Position numbers and translations under genes: made by a program
From: Bacillota bacterium
GTDB lineage: Bacteria > Bacillota > Clostridia > Acetivibrionales > DSM-1351
NCBI GenBank assembly: GCA_023400235.1
Contig: JAEXFI010000045.1
Coordinates: forward strand, 470,846 to 534,845
DNA length: 64,000 nt
Reading direction: 5' to 3'
In this document: positions 43,711-52,983 of the stretch, in pieces
Position numbering within the stretch: the stretch's first letter is position 1
Layout of the letters: every line of letters starts with the position of its first letter
Notes under the pieces: model-generated
Databases searched by the model: none
Told to the model about the DNA's origin: nothing
What the model saw: the letters and a program-made list of their open reading frames with translations, nothing else

Positions 43711-43724
43711 AAAATCGGTTATAG

Positions 43725-43768
43725 TCCCCCTGCATATCTTCCTAAAGAATATGCTGGGGGATTTTTTT
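43725..43768 (+). terminator. Intrinsic terminator after ychF
   Basis: TCCCCCTGCATAT (43725-43737) pairs with ATATGCTGGGGGA (43749-43761) with one T-T mismatch, followed by seven T. Confidence 0.9.
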
Positions 43769-44106
43769 ATACTTTTGAACGCTGTCCTTTGGTTTTGTAC
43801 TTTTGCACTTTTGTAGCTGCGAGCTGAACTTTGCACTTTTGACTTTTGCCTTGACCTGCCATTTCACCTTTATCCATTACATATGACATCTGCTTCAATC
43901 ATGTTAGAAAGCCTGTGGGCTTTTATCATTCCAGGAGTACTTTAATTGCCAAATGATTAAATATTTTCTCTTGAAATGAATTGCGGCAAAAGTAAATTGC
44001 TATCGGCTTTCAGCCGATAGCAATTTACTTTATGAATATCTTTTCATTTTGCCGCATAAAAAAACAAAATTTATGTATTCTGTAAAAACCCTTTGTTTTT
44101 AAAACA
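43769..44106. other. Intergenic region between ychF and the GH32 genes
   Basis: No gene is supported. Three CTTTTG-rich direct repeats (TACTTTTG, GCACTTTTG, GACTTTTG at about 43797-43848) and the long hairpin at 43989-44031 are the only structure. Confidence 0.5.
43989..44031. terminator. Perfect 20-bp stem-loop downstream of the GH32 operon
   Basis: The arms 43989-44008 and 44012-44031 are exact complements around a 3-nt loop. A second arm pair GCGGCAAAA (43983-43991) and TTTTGCCGC (44047-44055) encloses it, allowing two alternative folds. It is probably the 3' end structure of the leftward operon. Confidence 0.65.
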
Positions 44107-46653
44107 TTAATTATTTAACATATCCGACGTATTCAGCCTGTAAATATTTATATTGCTGATGTTTGCTCCTCCATCGGCAGCAAAAAACCGGATTCCTGTT
44201 GATGACAGACTTTTTGAAATGCGTGCACACAGAGAATACTTGTCATTCACAAACACCTCCAGAATATCTCCTTCGATAATCATACGAACGGTATTCATCC
44301 CTGAAAGGTCACCGGACGTCACAGGAAGCTCGCTAAAGTTGGTCCAATTTCCTCCCCCGCTGTCTTTTCGAATTCTAATCAGATTATTTGCCTTATCCAG
44401 GGTTACTTCATAACCATAGGGACCAGAGGCATCCTTATCGATTAATAATCCTGATCTGGTACAGCCAGTGTCCATGGTCACGTTAAACTCCATATCCACA
44501 CGACCATAGGAGCCGGACAATTTTGCTATGCCGAATCCGTTGCCGGTTAATGAGGCCGTGTTGGAATACATGGTCCAATTTCCCTGTTCAGCCGTGACGG
44601 TACTGTTATTGTTAGCCGGGAATAGCTTACCTCCGCGTATTTTTGAGCTGGTAGAGCTCTCGAGCCGGGTTGCAAGTCTTCCATCAGCCAATGGATATAC
44701 CTCTCTGGGCAGATTTACATTTCCCCCCCAGGCATTTCCTGTTGCCTGCTGAGGAATCCATCCCAGCATTACCCATTTAGAACCATTATATACCAGCTGG
44801 GCAGCGCAAAGATCTTCTCCTTCCAGTGTATATGACGATTTTGCCGACCAATTGTCAGCATCAATGCCGGTATTGGAATTACCGATCCAGTAGGTGGGCT
44901 TTCCTACCCAATGGACGCTCTGTCTGGCGATACTGGCCAGAAGATACCAGCGGTTTCCAATTTTTAACATCTGACTGCACTCAGGCTCTTGTGCCAAGTT
45001 TGTCGCAACACCCAAATTCGGGTAACGGATCATATCCGTCTGGGTACCCCATTGCGTCAGGTTACCGTTTACCGCAGTAGTCAGGGCGATGGAACAGTCG
45101 ATTCCGGTTCCTATTCCCCAGTCCTGGTTGGATCTGTATGCCGTTGACACACATCGGTAGGTTCCGCTGTCGGGATCGTAGAACACATAGGGGTCTCTCG
45201 CACCTGCTGCATATACTGAAATGTTGTTTGGAATATCATAGGAAGATGACGCATTTGACCAGCTTGTCAGGTTTGCGCTCTCTGATCCCTTCATCACTGT
45301 GCCGTTTCCGTAATAGCTTCTATAGGTATTCACATCCCTAAACACTCCCAGCGTATAGTAGGGTTGAAAAGCATCCGGCGATACATGGGCCAATACAGCC
45401 GGCTGCCAATTCAGCAGATCGTTTGATTTCACAAGCATGGACCCAAAGGTTCCGGGCTTCAGATAGTACAGGTACCAATACCCGTTTTCATAATATGGAT
45501 GAACGTCCCCTATATAATGATCATTCTGCTTGTAATGTATATTTGCTCCCTCCACGTAGGAATAATTTACGGAAGGATTCCAGTAAGTGCTGTCATTGGA
45601 AATGTTCCCGTTCCGGTTTAACATAAAGCGTATTTCATCTCCTTCTGCTACAGTTACAGGTACGTTCACATCATAACCTACACTGTCATTGTAGGCTATA
45701 TCCTGCCATCCCGTGGCGGGCCATACCTGTGTACTGTTTTTCAGAATCCTTGCTTTAACTCCGTCACCGCCTGAGACATCCAGCTTTCTTATGTCTCCGG
45801 TAATTACTACACTTCCTGACACAGGGCAGAGGAAAGCTCTCACACTGTCTGTTGCATCTCCTGGATGCATGCTTCCGGCACCATTCCATCCAATGTAGGC
45901 GTAATTGCTTCTTCCTTTCCAGGCATTTACTGTTGTATCATAGGTCATATTCTGATAAGTACTTCCGTCCCAATCCTTATAGTACCAGTTGTCAAAGCCC
46001 TGGGTTGCTGTGCTGTACCCGTCAGAGGCTTTATAATTCTTGATCGCATACACATCAACATTATCAAAGTGACCATGGGACTTCCAGGTTCTTACCCCTA
46101 CCCTTCCCGAACTGAAGGTCGAATCCGAAATATCAATTCTAGGCGACAGCTCCCGGTTAAAATACACCTTGATGCTGCTTCCCTGCAGAACAACCTTGTA
46201 ATGGTACAAGGTATTGTCTGATATTGCCGGCTGTGCAGTTGCCAGTGAGGTCCATACGCCATTGACCTGCTTGAATAGCTCAAGCCTGTTATTGTTATAG
46301 AGGCTTGACCAGGTAGAGCTTCGAATGGCAAGACAGTACAGATTGGTTTCATTCTGTACTCGAAAGGCAAGTGCCGTGTCGTATTCTCCTCCCACCGTTT
46401 TTACATCTGCTTCGTAGCTATAATTCGTCCAGGTTGTCTGTCCTGAGAATGAAGCGGCAGCCCCCGAAAGGTTCTGCAAGCTGTATTCTCCGCCTTCAGC
46501 CGCACAGGTTCCCTCACTGGCTGCCCAGTTCCCTGCACCACTACTGAAATCATCGTGCAGCAGATTCCCTGCCGCAAACAGCAAATTCCCTGACAAAAGG
46601 CATATGACCAGTACTCCGCATAACAGCAATAATAGCTTTGCCTTTTTCATCAT
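44107..46653 (-). CDS. Secreted multidomain GH32-like glycosidase
   Basis: A signal peptide (residues about 1-28, ending LLFAA) is followed by a lectin-like beta-sandwich domain (about 30-205), a second beta domain (about 210-370), the five-bladed propeller of GH32 type (about 375-690) and a C-terminal beta-sandwich. In place of the usual WMNDPNG motif it has YIGDVHPYYENG; the propeller motif AGARDPYVFYD and the acid/base region QEPECSQML are present. It therefore retains the Asp, RD and EC triad of fructan-acting enzymes but belongs to a divergent branch. No dockerin or anchoring motif is seen. ATG 46653 follows GGAGG by 6 nt. It likely degrades an external fructose-containing polymer; the substrate is unproven. 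Confidence 0.8.
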   Translation of the reverse strand: MMKKAKLLLLLCGVLVICLLSGNLLFAAGNLLHDDFSSGAGNWAASEGTCAAEGGEYSLQNLSGAAASFSGQTTWTNYSYEADVKTVGGEYDTALAFRVQNETNLYCLAIRSSTWSSLYNNNRLELFKQVNGVWTSLATAQPAISDNTLYHYKVVLQGSSIKVYFNRELSPRIDISDSTFSSGRVGVRTWKSHGHFDNVDVYAIKNYKASDGYSTATQGFDNWYYKDWDGSTYQNMTYDTTVNAWKGRSNYAYIGWNGAGSMHPGDATDSVRAFLCPVSGSVVITGDIRKLDVSGGDGVKARILKNSTQVWPATGWQDIAYNDSVGYDVNVPVTVAEGDEIRFMLNRNGNISNDSTYWNPSVNYSYVEGANIHYKQNDHYIGDVHPYYENGYWYLYYLKPGTFGSMLVKSNDLLNWQPAVLAHVSPDAFQPYYTLGVFRDVNTYRSYYGNGTVMKGSESANLTSWSNASSSYDIPNNISVYAAGARDPYVFYDPDSGTYRCVSTAYRSNQDWGIGTGIDCSIALTTAVNGNLTQWGTQTDMIRYPNLGVATNLAQEPECSQMLKIGNRWYLLASIARQSVHWVGKPTYWIGNSNTGIDADNWSAKSSYTLEGEDLCAAQLVYNGSKWVMLGWIPQQATGNAWGGNVNLPREVYPLADGRLATRLESSTSSKIRGGKLFPANNNSTVTAEQGNWTMYSNTASLTGNGFGIAKLSGSYGRVDMEFNVTMDTGCTRSGLLIDKDASGPYGYEVTLDKANNLIRIRKDSGGGNWTNFSELPVTSGDLSGMNTVRMIIEGDILEVFVNDKYSLCARISKSLSSTGIRFFAADGGANISNINIYRLNTSDMLNN

Positions 46654-46669
46654 TATCTTCCTCCTTATA

Positions 46670-48040
46670 TTAATTTATTGGGTCCGGTTTTTTAAGAAGA
46701 TAGGATTCCATGCTTTTAACTTCTCCTGAATTGCCGGAAAAGGAATAGACTTTAGCTGCTTTATTTGTTCTTTTTACGCGAGCGCATAGAGAATACCTAT
46801 CGTTCAGAAAAACTTCAACAATATCTTCGTCGAATATTACATGGAGCTTTGCTTCCTTAAGAACATCAATATCAATGGAGCTGTACTCAAATACAGCCTG
46901 GCCATCCCTTAACTGCAGGATGCGGAGCTTCTCTGCGGGTGTGTCAATTAAGACAGCGGTACCTTCCGCAGCATCCAAAATTATACCCGTTTTTGTTCCC
47001 TCACTCAGTTGAAACCCAACCTTTATACCAAAGTTATCGAGTCCGCCCTCAGCATCAATATGATAGCCCAACTCCCCGGCAGACTTGGCAAAAACACCGT
47101 AAACTGTTTTTCTCCCCATAATGCTTTGTGCAAATTCCTGGTCAAGCCTGGAGGCCAGTAAGCCATTCTCCAATGGATAGACCTCTCTGGGAAAATTCAG
47201 GTGACCTCCCCATTCCTGTCCATTGTAATTTAACGGTATCCAGCCATATAGATAGTATTTTCCTTTATTCTCCGCGATCTGTGCTGCACACAGATCTTCT
47301 CCGTCCAGCCGATACTCCTTCTTCTGCGACCAGTTCTGACTGTCAATGGGTATATCCTTGTCTCCGATCCAATACGAAGGAGCCCCCACCCAATGCACGG
47401 TTTGCCGGGCAAGGCTCGTAACCAGGTACCATCTGCCTCCTATGGAAATCATCTGGTTGCATTCGGGCTCCATACACTTCATCAGTTCCCTGCCCGAATT
47501 ATCCAACGGCAGAAGCACATGCTGTTCAGGGACTTCCGAGTTATTTTTCTCTATAACGCCGCTTATGCCAACACAGCACTCCAGTCCGGACCCAAGCCCG
47601 TTATGCTGATTGGTAAAATAAGCATTCATGGTCACCCGGATACCATTATGGTCATGATCCCAAAAACAGGCATAGTCTCTGGCCCCGGCCGGAAAAACCT
47701 CGTTATTGAGTTCAAAGCGGTATATGCTGCTGGGCTCCCAATGAATCAAATCTCTGCTTTCATAAAATGAATTCTCTCCCGTCCCATTGCAGCAATAGTA
47801 GGTATCCTCCAGCTTGACAAGGTTCAGTATAATCGCAGGCAAAGGATATTCCTCCCAATCCGAATAGTTCCTGGTTACCGCCAGCCTGCTGGAGCTTGTT
47901 ACTACCTTCTCAGGGTCTTCAAAGCAGTCATCACAGCGCAGAATTCCATTTGGCTTTAAGTAAAACAGGTAGAGTGTACCCCTCTCAAAATAAGGATGTA
48001 CGTCCCCGATATGCCAGTCTTTGGCTGAATAATGCAGCAT
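46670..48040 (-). CDS. Intracellular GH32-like glycosidase
   Basis: A single-domain relative (456 residues) of the preceding secreted enzyme, without signal peptide. It shares WHIGDVHPYFERG (Asp13), FPAGARDYACFWD and MEPECNQM as well as the blocks ARQTVHWVGAPSYWIG and GEDLCAAQ with the 44107 protein. The C-terminal beta-sandwich is shorter. The start ATG overlaps the stop of the upstream GH32 gene by one base (TAATG), so they are coupled. It may process imported oligosaccharides released by the secreted paralogue. Confidence 0.8.
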   Translation of the reverse strand: MLHYSAKDWHIGDVHPYFERGTLYLFYLKPNGILRCDDCFEDPEKVVTSSSRLAVTRNYSDWEEYPLPAIILNLVKLEDTYYCCNGTGENSFYESRDLIHWEPSSIYRFELNNEVFPAGARDYACFWDHDHNGIRVTMNAYFTNQHNGLGSGLECCVGISGVIEKNNSEVPEQHVLLPLDNSGRELMKCMEPECNQMISIGGRWYLVTSLARQTVHWVGAPSYWIGDKDIPIDSQNWSQKKEYRLDGEDLCAAQIAENKGKYYLYGWIPLNYNGQEWGGHLNFPREVYPLENGLLASRLDQEFAQSIMGRKTVYGVFAKSAGELGYHIDAEGGLDNFGIKVGFQLSEGTKTGIILDAAEGTAVLIDTPAEKLRILQLRDGQAVFEYSSIDIDVLKEAKLHVIFDEDIVEVFLNDRYSLCARVKRTNKAAKVYSFSGNSGEVKSMESYLLKKPDPIN

Positions 48041-49479
48041 TACTTCACCCTCCCTGTATCATATAGATTCACTTCAAAAGCTGCAGATATATCCTCTGCA
48101 ACCAATGCCATAATTCCAGATTGAAAGTCTGAAAATCTCATCGTAATTGAAGTCTTATTATCAAGAAAAATCTCTGCAATGTTCTTTTTCAGCAAAATTT
48201 TCAGATCAAAAGTTCTTCCTTCAAATGTCACCGGCACACAGGCCATTTGACGGACACCCTGAACAACGGCTCCGTATACCGTTTCGGAAAACCCATTTCG
48301 CACAACCTCAAGAATTTTCCTTCCGGTGTCAATCCGGCAGCAGTAATAGGTCGACAGATCCTGTGCAGCATTCAGTAAAACACCGCAGGTTCCGAAGTGT
48401 TCGTCTGCGTCTATCCTGAGATGGATGAGCTTGTCCTCACACTGTTCTGAAACCTGCATTACAGAAAACCCACATTTATAGGTGTTTTTCAGGGATTTGC
48501 CTTCTTCTCTCCAGTCACCCAGCAGTGCCTTGGTTTTGCAGATTTCAGACGTTACTGCATTTAGCAGCTCCTCCGGGAGCCTCACTCCCAGCTTTCCGTC
48601 CCCCACCACGTAGAGCTCGCGGGGAGATACCAGCTCGCCGCCCCATTGCCCGCTGCGGCTATCCTTTCCGCCCTCCTGGGTTCCGCACCAACCCCAGAGG
48701 AGCCGCCTTTTTCCGTCGAACAAGGTTTTTGCGGCGTAGAAAAACCCCTCTCCCCCATCCAGAACAGGATTTTCCGGCCGATACCATGGACCATGCAGGG
48801 AATCAGCATACCGGTATTCCGTAAAGCCGTACTGGGAAAAAAGCATGTACCACTTCCCATTCATTTTAAATGGGTCCGAGCACTCCATGGGCATATAGGA
48901 TTCCGGGGTATAGATGGGCGGAAGCACCTCCCACTGAATCAGATTATTGGATTTTGCCAGACCTATGACTCCTCGCTGGCAGTTTGAAACAGGATTTCGC
49001 GCGCCCGTTGTAATCGTCATAAAATAACAGTTTTCCTCTTCATTCCAAAAAACGCATGGATCCCGCCAATCTTCATCAGCTCCGTACCACCTGCTGTCCA
49101 GTGTAAGAAATGGGTTCTTTTCGTCTTTCTCAAAGACGATTCCATCTCCGGATGTGGCATGCATGATTTTTTCTCTCCCCTGGGGATGCAGCGGAGAAAA
49201 ACCTGTGTAGAAAATATGCCATATTCCGTCCTTAACAATCACTGAGCCTGTGAAGCATGCATGTCCGTCATGTTCAGTGGGATTCCCCGGATAAATGGCA
49301 TCCGGCAAACGGGTGTAATGAATTAAATCCTTTGTGACCAAATGGCTCCAGGGTGTCTGCGAACGTGCCCATCCGCTGCCGTCAGCATTGGCATTTAAAT
49401 AAAAAATATGATATTCGTTGTTATAATAATATGGTATCGCATCGGCTGATACCTTGTTGCGTTCTCTCCATCGAAGCAT
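48040..49479 (-). CDS. GH32 family glycosidase (sucrose/fructan hydrolase-like)
   Basis: The third propeller enzyme of the operon, 479 residues, without signal peptide. The nucleophile site is in VSADAIPYYYNNEYHIFYL (Asp13), where NDP is replaced by ADA; the DWRDPCVFW and MPMECSDPF motifs hold the transition-state Asp and the acid/base Glu. WGGELVSPRELYV marks the end of the propeller as in invertases. I used the ATG at 49479 (MLRWRERNK), 6 nt after GAGAGG; a GTG at 49515 overlaps the permease stop. The altered first motif makes substrate prediction unsafe. Confidence 0.82.
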   Translation of the reverse strand: MLRWRERNKVSADAIPYYYNNEYHIFYLNANADGSGWARSQTPWSHLVTKDLIHYTRLPDAIYPGNPTEHDGHACFTGSVIVKDGIWHIFYTGFSPLHPQGREKIMHATSGDGIVFEKDEKNPFLTLDSRWYGADEDWRDPCVFWNEEENCYFMTITTGARNPVSNCQRGVIGLAKSNNLIQWEVLPPIYTPESYMPMECSDPFKMNGKWYMLFSQYGFTEYRYADSLHGPWYRPENPVLDGGEGFFYAAKTLFDGKRRLLWGWCGTQEGGKDSRSGQWGGELVSPRELYVVGDGKLGVRLPEELLNAVTSEICKTKALLGDWREEGKSLKNTYKCGFSVMQVSEQCEDKLIHLRIDADEHFGTCGVLLNAAQDLSTYYCCRIDTGRKILEVVRNGFSETVYGAVVQGVRQMACVPVTFEGRTFDLKILLKKNIAEIFLDNKTSITMRFSDFQSGIMALVAEDISAAFEVNLYDTGRVK

Positions 49480-49515
49480 TGACAACCTCTCCCTCCTTGC
49501 GACCTCGTATCGCAC

Positions 49516-50397
49516 TTATTCCTTAACTGAACCCACAATAATACCCTTAACAAAATATTTCTGCATGTACGGGTAAGCAACCAATAATGGAATTATCGAA
49601 ATGATGATGGCTGCCGACTGAAGATTTTTCCCGAACATCTGCACCGAGCCGCTGGAGCTTGCGTTTGGGTTTGGATTTGTAAGCGCGGCTACAATGGAGC
49701 GCAATACTACCTGCAAGGGCTGCTTGCCGCTGTCATTGATAAACAATATTCCGTCAAAGAACGTATTCCACTTGGCAACCATCTGAAATAAGGTGATGGT
49801 TGTCAGTCCCGGAAGAGAGATGGGCAGGTATATTTTCCAAAAAACCCGGAACTCCGACGCTCCGTCAATCTTGGCAGCCTCTGCCAGCGTGGCGGGCACA
49901 CCCATAAAATAATTTCGCATGACAATAATTGCAAAGCCCGAGATAAGTCCGCTAATAACAAGAGCATTCATATTATTGATCAGCTTCAGGTTCCGGTATA
50001 CCACAAACAAAGGAACCATGATCATCTGTCCCGGAATAATCATTGTTGCCAGTATTACGTTCAGTATGGTATTTTTCAAGGGATAATCAGGTTTTGCCAG
50101 AGCATATCCTGCCATGGTACAAAACAAAACATGAAGCAGAGTTCCGAATACGGTGATATACACCGTGTTGAAAAACGCTTTGTTCAATTTGCTGGCAACC
50201 CAGATCTCACGGTAGCTGGTAAAATCAATGTGGTTTGGCCACAGGCGAAAGCTCAGCGATGAATTCTCAACCTCCGGCGAAATGGACATGACTACGATGT
50301 TCCAAAGGATATATACAATACTGAAAACAAACAATCCAAAGAATATATAATTAAAGCTATCAAAGAAAAGCCCGCTGGCGCTTAGTTTTTTTTTCAT
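49516..50397 (-). CDS. Carbohydrate ABC transporter permease (CUT1, LplC/MalG type)
   Basis: Six membrane helices and the EAA loop (EAAKIDGASEFRVFWKIYLPISLPG) that contacts the ATPase identify a binding-protein-dependent sugar permease. ATG 50397 follows GGAGG by 5 nt. It pairs with the permease just upstream. No ATPase gene is in the window, so a shared MsmX-type ATPase is expected (known for this family). Confidence 0.92.
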   Translation of the reverse strand: MKKKLSASGLFFDSFNYIFFGLFVFSIVYILWNIVVMSISPEVENSSLSFRLWPNHIDFTSYREIWVASKLNKAFFNTVYITVFGTLLHVLFCTMAGYALAKPDYPLKNTILNVILATMIIPGQMIMVPLFVVYRNLKLINNMNALVISGLISGFAIIVMRNYFMGVPATLAEAAKIDGASEFRVFWKIYLPISLPGLTTITLFQMVAKWNTFFDGILFINDSGKQPLQVVLRSIVAALTNPNPNASSSGSVQMFGKNLQSAAIIISIIPLLVAYPYMQKYFVKGIIVGSVKE

Positions 50398-50430
50398 TTT
50401 GACCTCCATTTTTGCAATTGTGAAAGCAGC

Positions 50431-51333
50431 CTAATCATTTTCAACACCATAACCCGTCAGTTTTTTTGCAATAAGTGTCATTATCAGGGCAATGACTGAA
50501 ATAAATACCGATACTGAGGAACCATAGCTCAAGTCAAGTTTGGTAATGCTTGTTCGATAGATATAAGTCATTAAAACATCGGTTTCCTGCATGGTAATCG
50601 GGTTTTGAAGGACGTAGATAGGATCGAAAAGAAGAAACATCCCCATTATATTCAGCATAACCATCACCTTGACTGTATTTTTGAGTGAAGGAACAGTTAT
50701 ATACAAAACCTTTTGAAGGCGGTTTGCTCCGTCAATCTCCGCTGCCTCGTATTGCTCCGGAGGTATTCCCACCAGGGTGGCAAGATAGATGATGATACCA
50801 AAGCCCGTTATCTTCCATTGATTGAGAAATATAATCAGCGTTCTTGCCAGCTCCGGTTTTCCAAAGAAATAAACAGGTTCATGGCCCATGGCTTTGACCA
50901 GGTAATTAACAGGGCCTACGGTGGGTGAAAGGAGGAACATAAAGGTACTTCCTACAATGACCCAGGAAAACAAATTTGGAAGATACAGCATTGTCTGTGT
51001 AAATCTTTTGAACAGAGAGCCTTGAAGCTCGCAAAGCATGATTGCCAGCAGACAGGGCAGGACAACACCCAGAAAGGCGTTCCAAAAGGCAAATATCAGT
51101 GTGTTCTGGAAGGCTCTCCAGAAATCCTTTTCCTGAAAGAGCATCCTTCGATAGTTGTCAAAGCCGATGAATTTACTGTCATTGATAAATGTAAAGTCTT
51201 GCAGAGAAATAGTTATACCTTTTACAATCGGATAAAATACAAATATGATTAAATATAGAACAGCAGGAAGAAGCATCAGATACATTTCCTTGCTGAGGTA
51301 CGCCTGTTTAAGTTTAGCCCTTAATTGCGGCAA
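50431..51333 (-). CDS. Carbohydrate ABC transporter permease (CUT1, LplB/MalF type)
   Basis: The second permease of the importer: 300 residues, six membrane helices, EAA loop YEAAEIDGANRLQKVLYITVP. The first helix lies at about residues 17-40. It sits between the binding-protein gene and the second permease. Its sequence is of the LplB/YtcP type found with YesM/YesN regulators and lipoproteins for complex oligosaccharides. Confidence 0.92.
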   Translation of the reverse strand: MPQLRAKLKQAYLSKEMYLMLLPAVLYLIIFVFYPIVKGITISLQDFTFINDSKFIGFDNYRRMLFQEKDFWRAFQNTLIFAFWNAFLGVVLPCLLAIMLCELQGSLFKRFTQTMLYLPNLFSWVIVGSTFMFLLSPTVGPVNYLVKAMGHEPVYFFGKPELARTLIIFLNQWKITGFGIIIYLATLVGIPPEQYEAAEIDGANRLQKVLYITVPSLKNTVKVMVMLNIMGMFLLFDPIYVLQNPITMQETDVLMTYIYRTSITKLDLSYGSSVSVFISVIALIMTLIAKKLTGYGVEND

Positions 51334-51363
51334 AAAATCACCCCCATGATTTGGCCGACAGGA

Positions 51364-51394
51364 AATAAGCAGGCAATGAGAACACCTGCTTATT
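51364..51394. repeat. Stem-loop between binding protein and permease genes
   Basis: AATAAGCAGG pairs with CCTGCTTATT over an 11-nt loop with no T-run. Such hairpins often stabilise the upstream binding-protein message, giving it higher expression than the permeases. Confidence 0.6.
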
Positions 51395-51426
51395 CAGTAT
51401 CAGCAACTGGCACGTAAATTGGAAAA

Positions 51427-52878
51427 TCAGTCGATCAGATTTTTGGCCTTAAGCTCAGAAGCCAGTTCCTTCTGGAAATCCTCTACACTCATACCGCCGG
51501 TAATGCATTTGAGTGCCAATGGGCGTGCAATGTCATGGGCAACGGTTGCATCTAGGAGCGGAGCAGGGAATTGAATTTGTTTATCAAGAACAGCTGCACC
51601 GGCAATGCCTTCTTCGGTGGGATCCAAACCAATTGCCTGTATTGCCTTTACCAGTGTTCCGGTCTTTGAGACTTCGGTGATAAAGTTGCCATTTGTAGGA
51701 TCGCCAACTTTTTTGCCGTCAACAACTTTATAATCCATACCTTCCTTTAAGCTGAAGTTTTTCGCGCCTTCTTCGGTGTTCCAGTATTCAATTAACGCAA
51801 ATGCAGCATCCGGATTTTTGGAGGTTTTGGAAATCATCCACATACAAATTGTATTCCCCGGTGTTACAGGAGTAATTCCGCTTTTTGCGGCCACCTGCTC
51901 CATCGCAACCATTTGAGACTTTTTACCTGCTGCCTTTGCTTTTGCATTCATATCATAGTTTGCGCCCGGCCAATCCATGAAAAAGCCTACCATGCCATTG
52001 ATTACCTTTTGACGTATGGGTTCTTCCTGTACCGTTGGGAACTCCTTATCCAGGATTCCTTTAGCATACATGTCCTGCAGCCATTTGAAACCTTCCGCAG
52101 CCTCCGTTGTCAGCCATGGGTGATAACGCTTGCCATTGCTGTCATGCTGCGGATTGGGTGAAGTCAGTCCCCACATGCCCAGGAAAGATGCGATATGATC
52201 GCCATAGGACCATTGATGGGCCATGGGAATCGTTGCGTCTCCTCCAAGCTTCGCCTCCTTGAACTTTACAAGGACATTGTTCAGCTCCTCGAAGGTTTTT
52301 GGCACTTGAAGACCCAGCTCATCCAGCCACGCCTTATTGATGGTAGGGATATATCCGGAAGCCTTCATAAGCGGCACGGCATATGCCTTTCCGTCATATT
52401 TTACAGGATCCAGGTAATCCCAGCCGAGCCAATTGTCAGCTGTCATTTCCTTTGAATTTTTCAGATAATCTTCCACTGGGATCAAATAGCCTTTTTCAGC
52501 CAGTGAAAGCATATCCCCGGGAGTTGATTTCCATATAATATCAATTTGCTCACCGCTGGAAAGCATAACATTCAGTTTTTCGCTGGCCTCTGCAAAAGGA
52601 GGGTTGATCACTTCAAGATCAAAACCGAACTTATCCCTGGTAATTTGACTATATTCTTTGTTCCTTTCATTTTCCTTGATAATCCAATTGGTGGCAAACA
52701 CAACAACTTTTCCGTCAAACTTTCTGTTAGTTCCAGTGGCTGATGCAGCGCTTCCGGCAGCAGCCTTTGTGCTATCCCCGGAACTTCTTGCCTCCGAATT
52801 TTTATCAGTATTTCCACATCCGGCAAACAAACTTGTAAAAATTATCAATGCAGAAAATAAAGCAATTATTTTTTTCAT
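51427..52878 (-). CDS. Extracellular sugar-binding lipoprotein (family 1, LplA type)
   Basis: The substrate receptor of the importer. The signal peptide ends in LFAGC with lipid Cys21, followed by a Ser/Ala-rich spacer. The mature domain has VVVFATNWIIKEN and VMLSSGEQIDIIWKS near the start and WLQDMYAKGILDKEFP in the middle, as in LplA-type proteins of large size (483 residues). The start has AGGAGG nearby. It is the first gene of the transporter/GH32 operon, directly downstream of the regulator genes. Confidence 0.92.
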   Translation of the reverse strand: MKKIIALFSALIIFTSLFAGCGNTDKNSEARSSGDSTKAAAGSAASATGTNRKFDGKVVVFATNWIIKENERNKEYSQITRDKFGFDLEVINPPFAEASEKLNVMLSSGEQIDIIWKSTPGDMLSLAEKGYLIPVEDYLKNSKEMTADNWLGWDYLDPVKYDGKAYAVPLMKASGYIPTINKAWLDELGLQVPKTFEELNNVLVKFKEAKLGGDATIPMAHQWSYGDHIASFLGMWGLTSPNPQHDSNGKRYHPWLTTEAAEGFKWLQDMYAKGILDKEFPTVQEEPIRQKVINGMVGFFMDWPGANYDMNAKAKAAGKKSQMVAMEQVAAKSGITPVTPGNTICMWMISKTSKNPDAAFALIEYWNTEEGAKNFSLKEGMDYKVVDGKKVGDPTNGNFITEVSKTGTLVKAIQAIGLDPTEEGIAGAAVLDKQIQFPAPLLDATVAHDIARPLALKCITGGMSVEDFQKELASELKAKNLID

Positions 52879-52904
52879 ATTTTCCTCCCATTAAATTTTA
52901 CAGT

Positions 52905-52916
52905 CCTGCGCAGGAA
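52905..52916. promoter_or_regulatory. 12-bp palindrome upstream of the binding-protein gene
   Basis: TCCTGCGCAGGA is a perfect palindrome in the 105-bp gap after the response regulator gene, close to where its target promoter should lie. Confidence 0.35.
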
Positions 52917-52983
52917 TGTTTGTGATTTCATTTTACTGGATAGGCAGCCTTAGCTCAATCAGACATTTTTAAGAAAGAAGGTG

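Noticed and set aside
44107..46653. Cellulosomal dockerin on the secreted GH32-like protein
   Set aside because: The C-terminus has no duplicated calcium-binding dockerin segments.
52905..52916. CcpA cre site upstream of the sugar-binding protein
   Set aside because: The palindrome TCCTGCGCAGGA does not match the TGWNANCGNTNWCA consensus.
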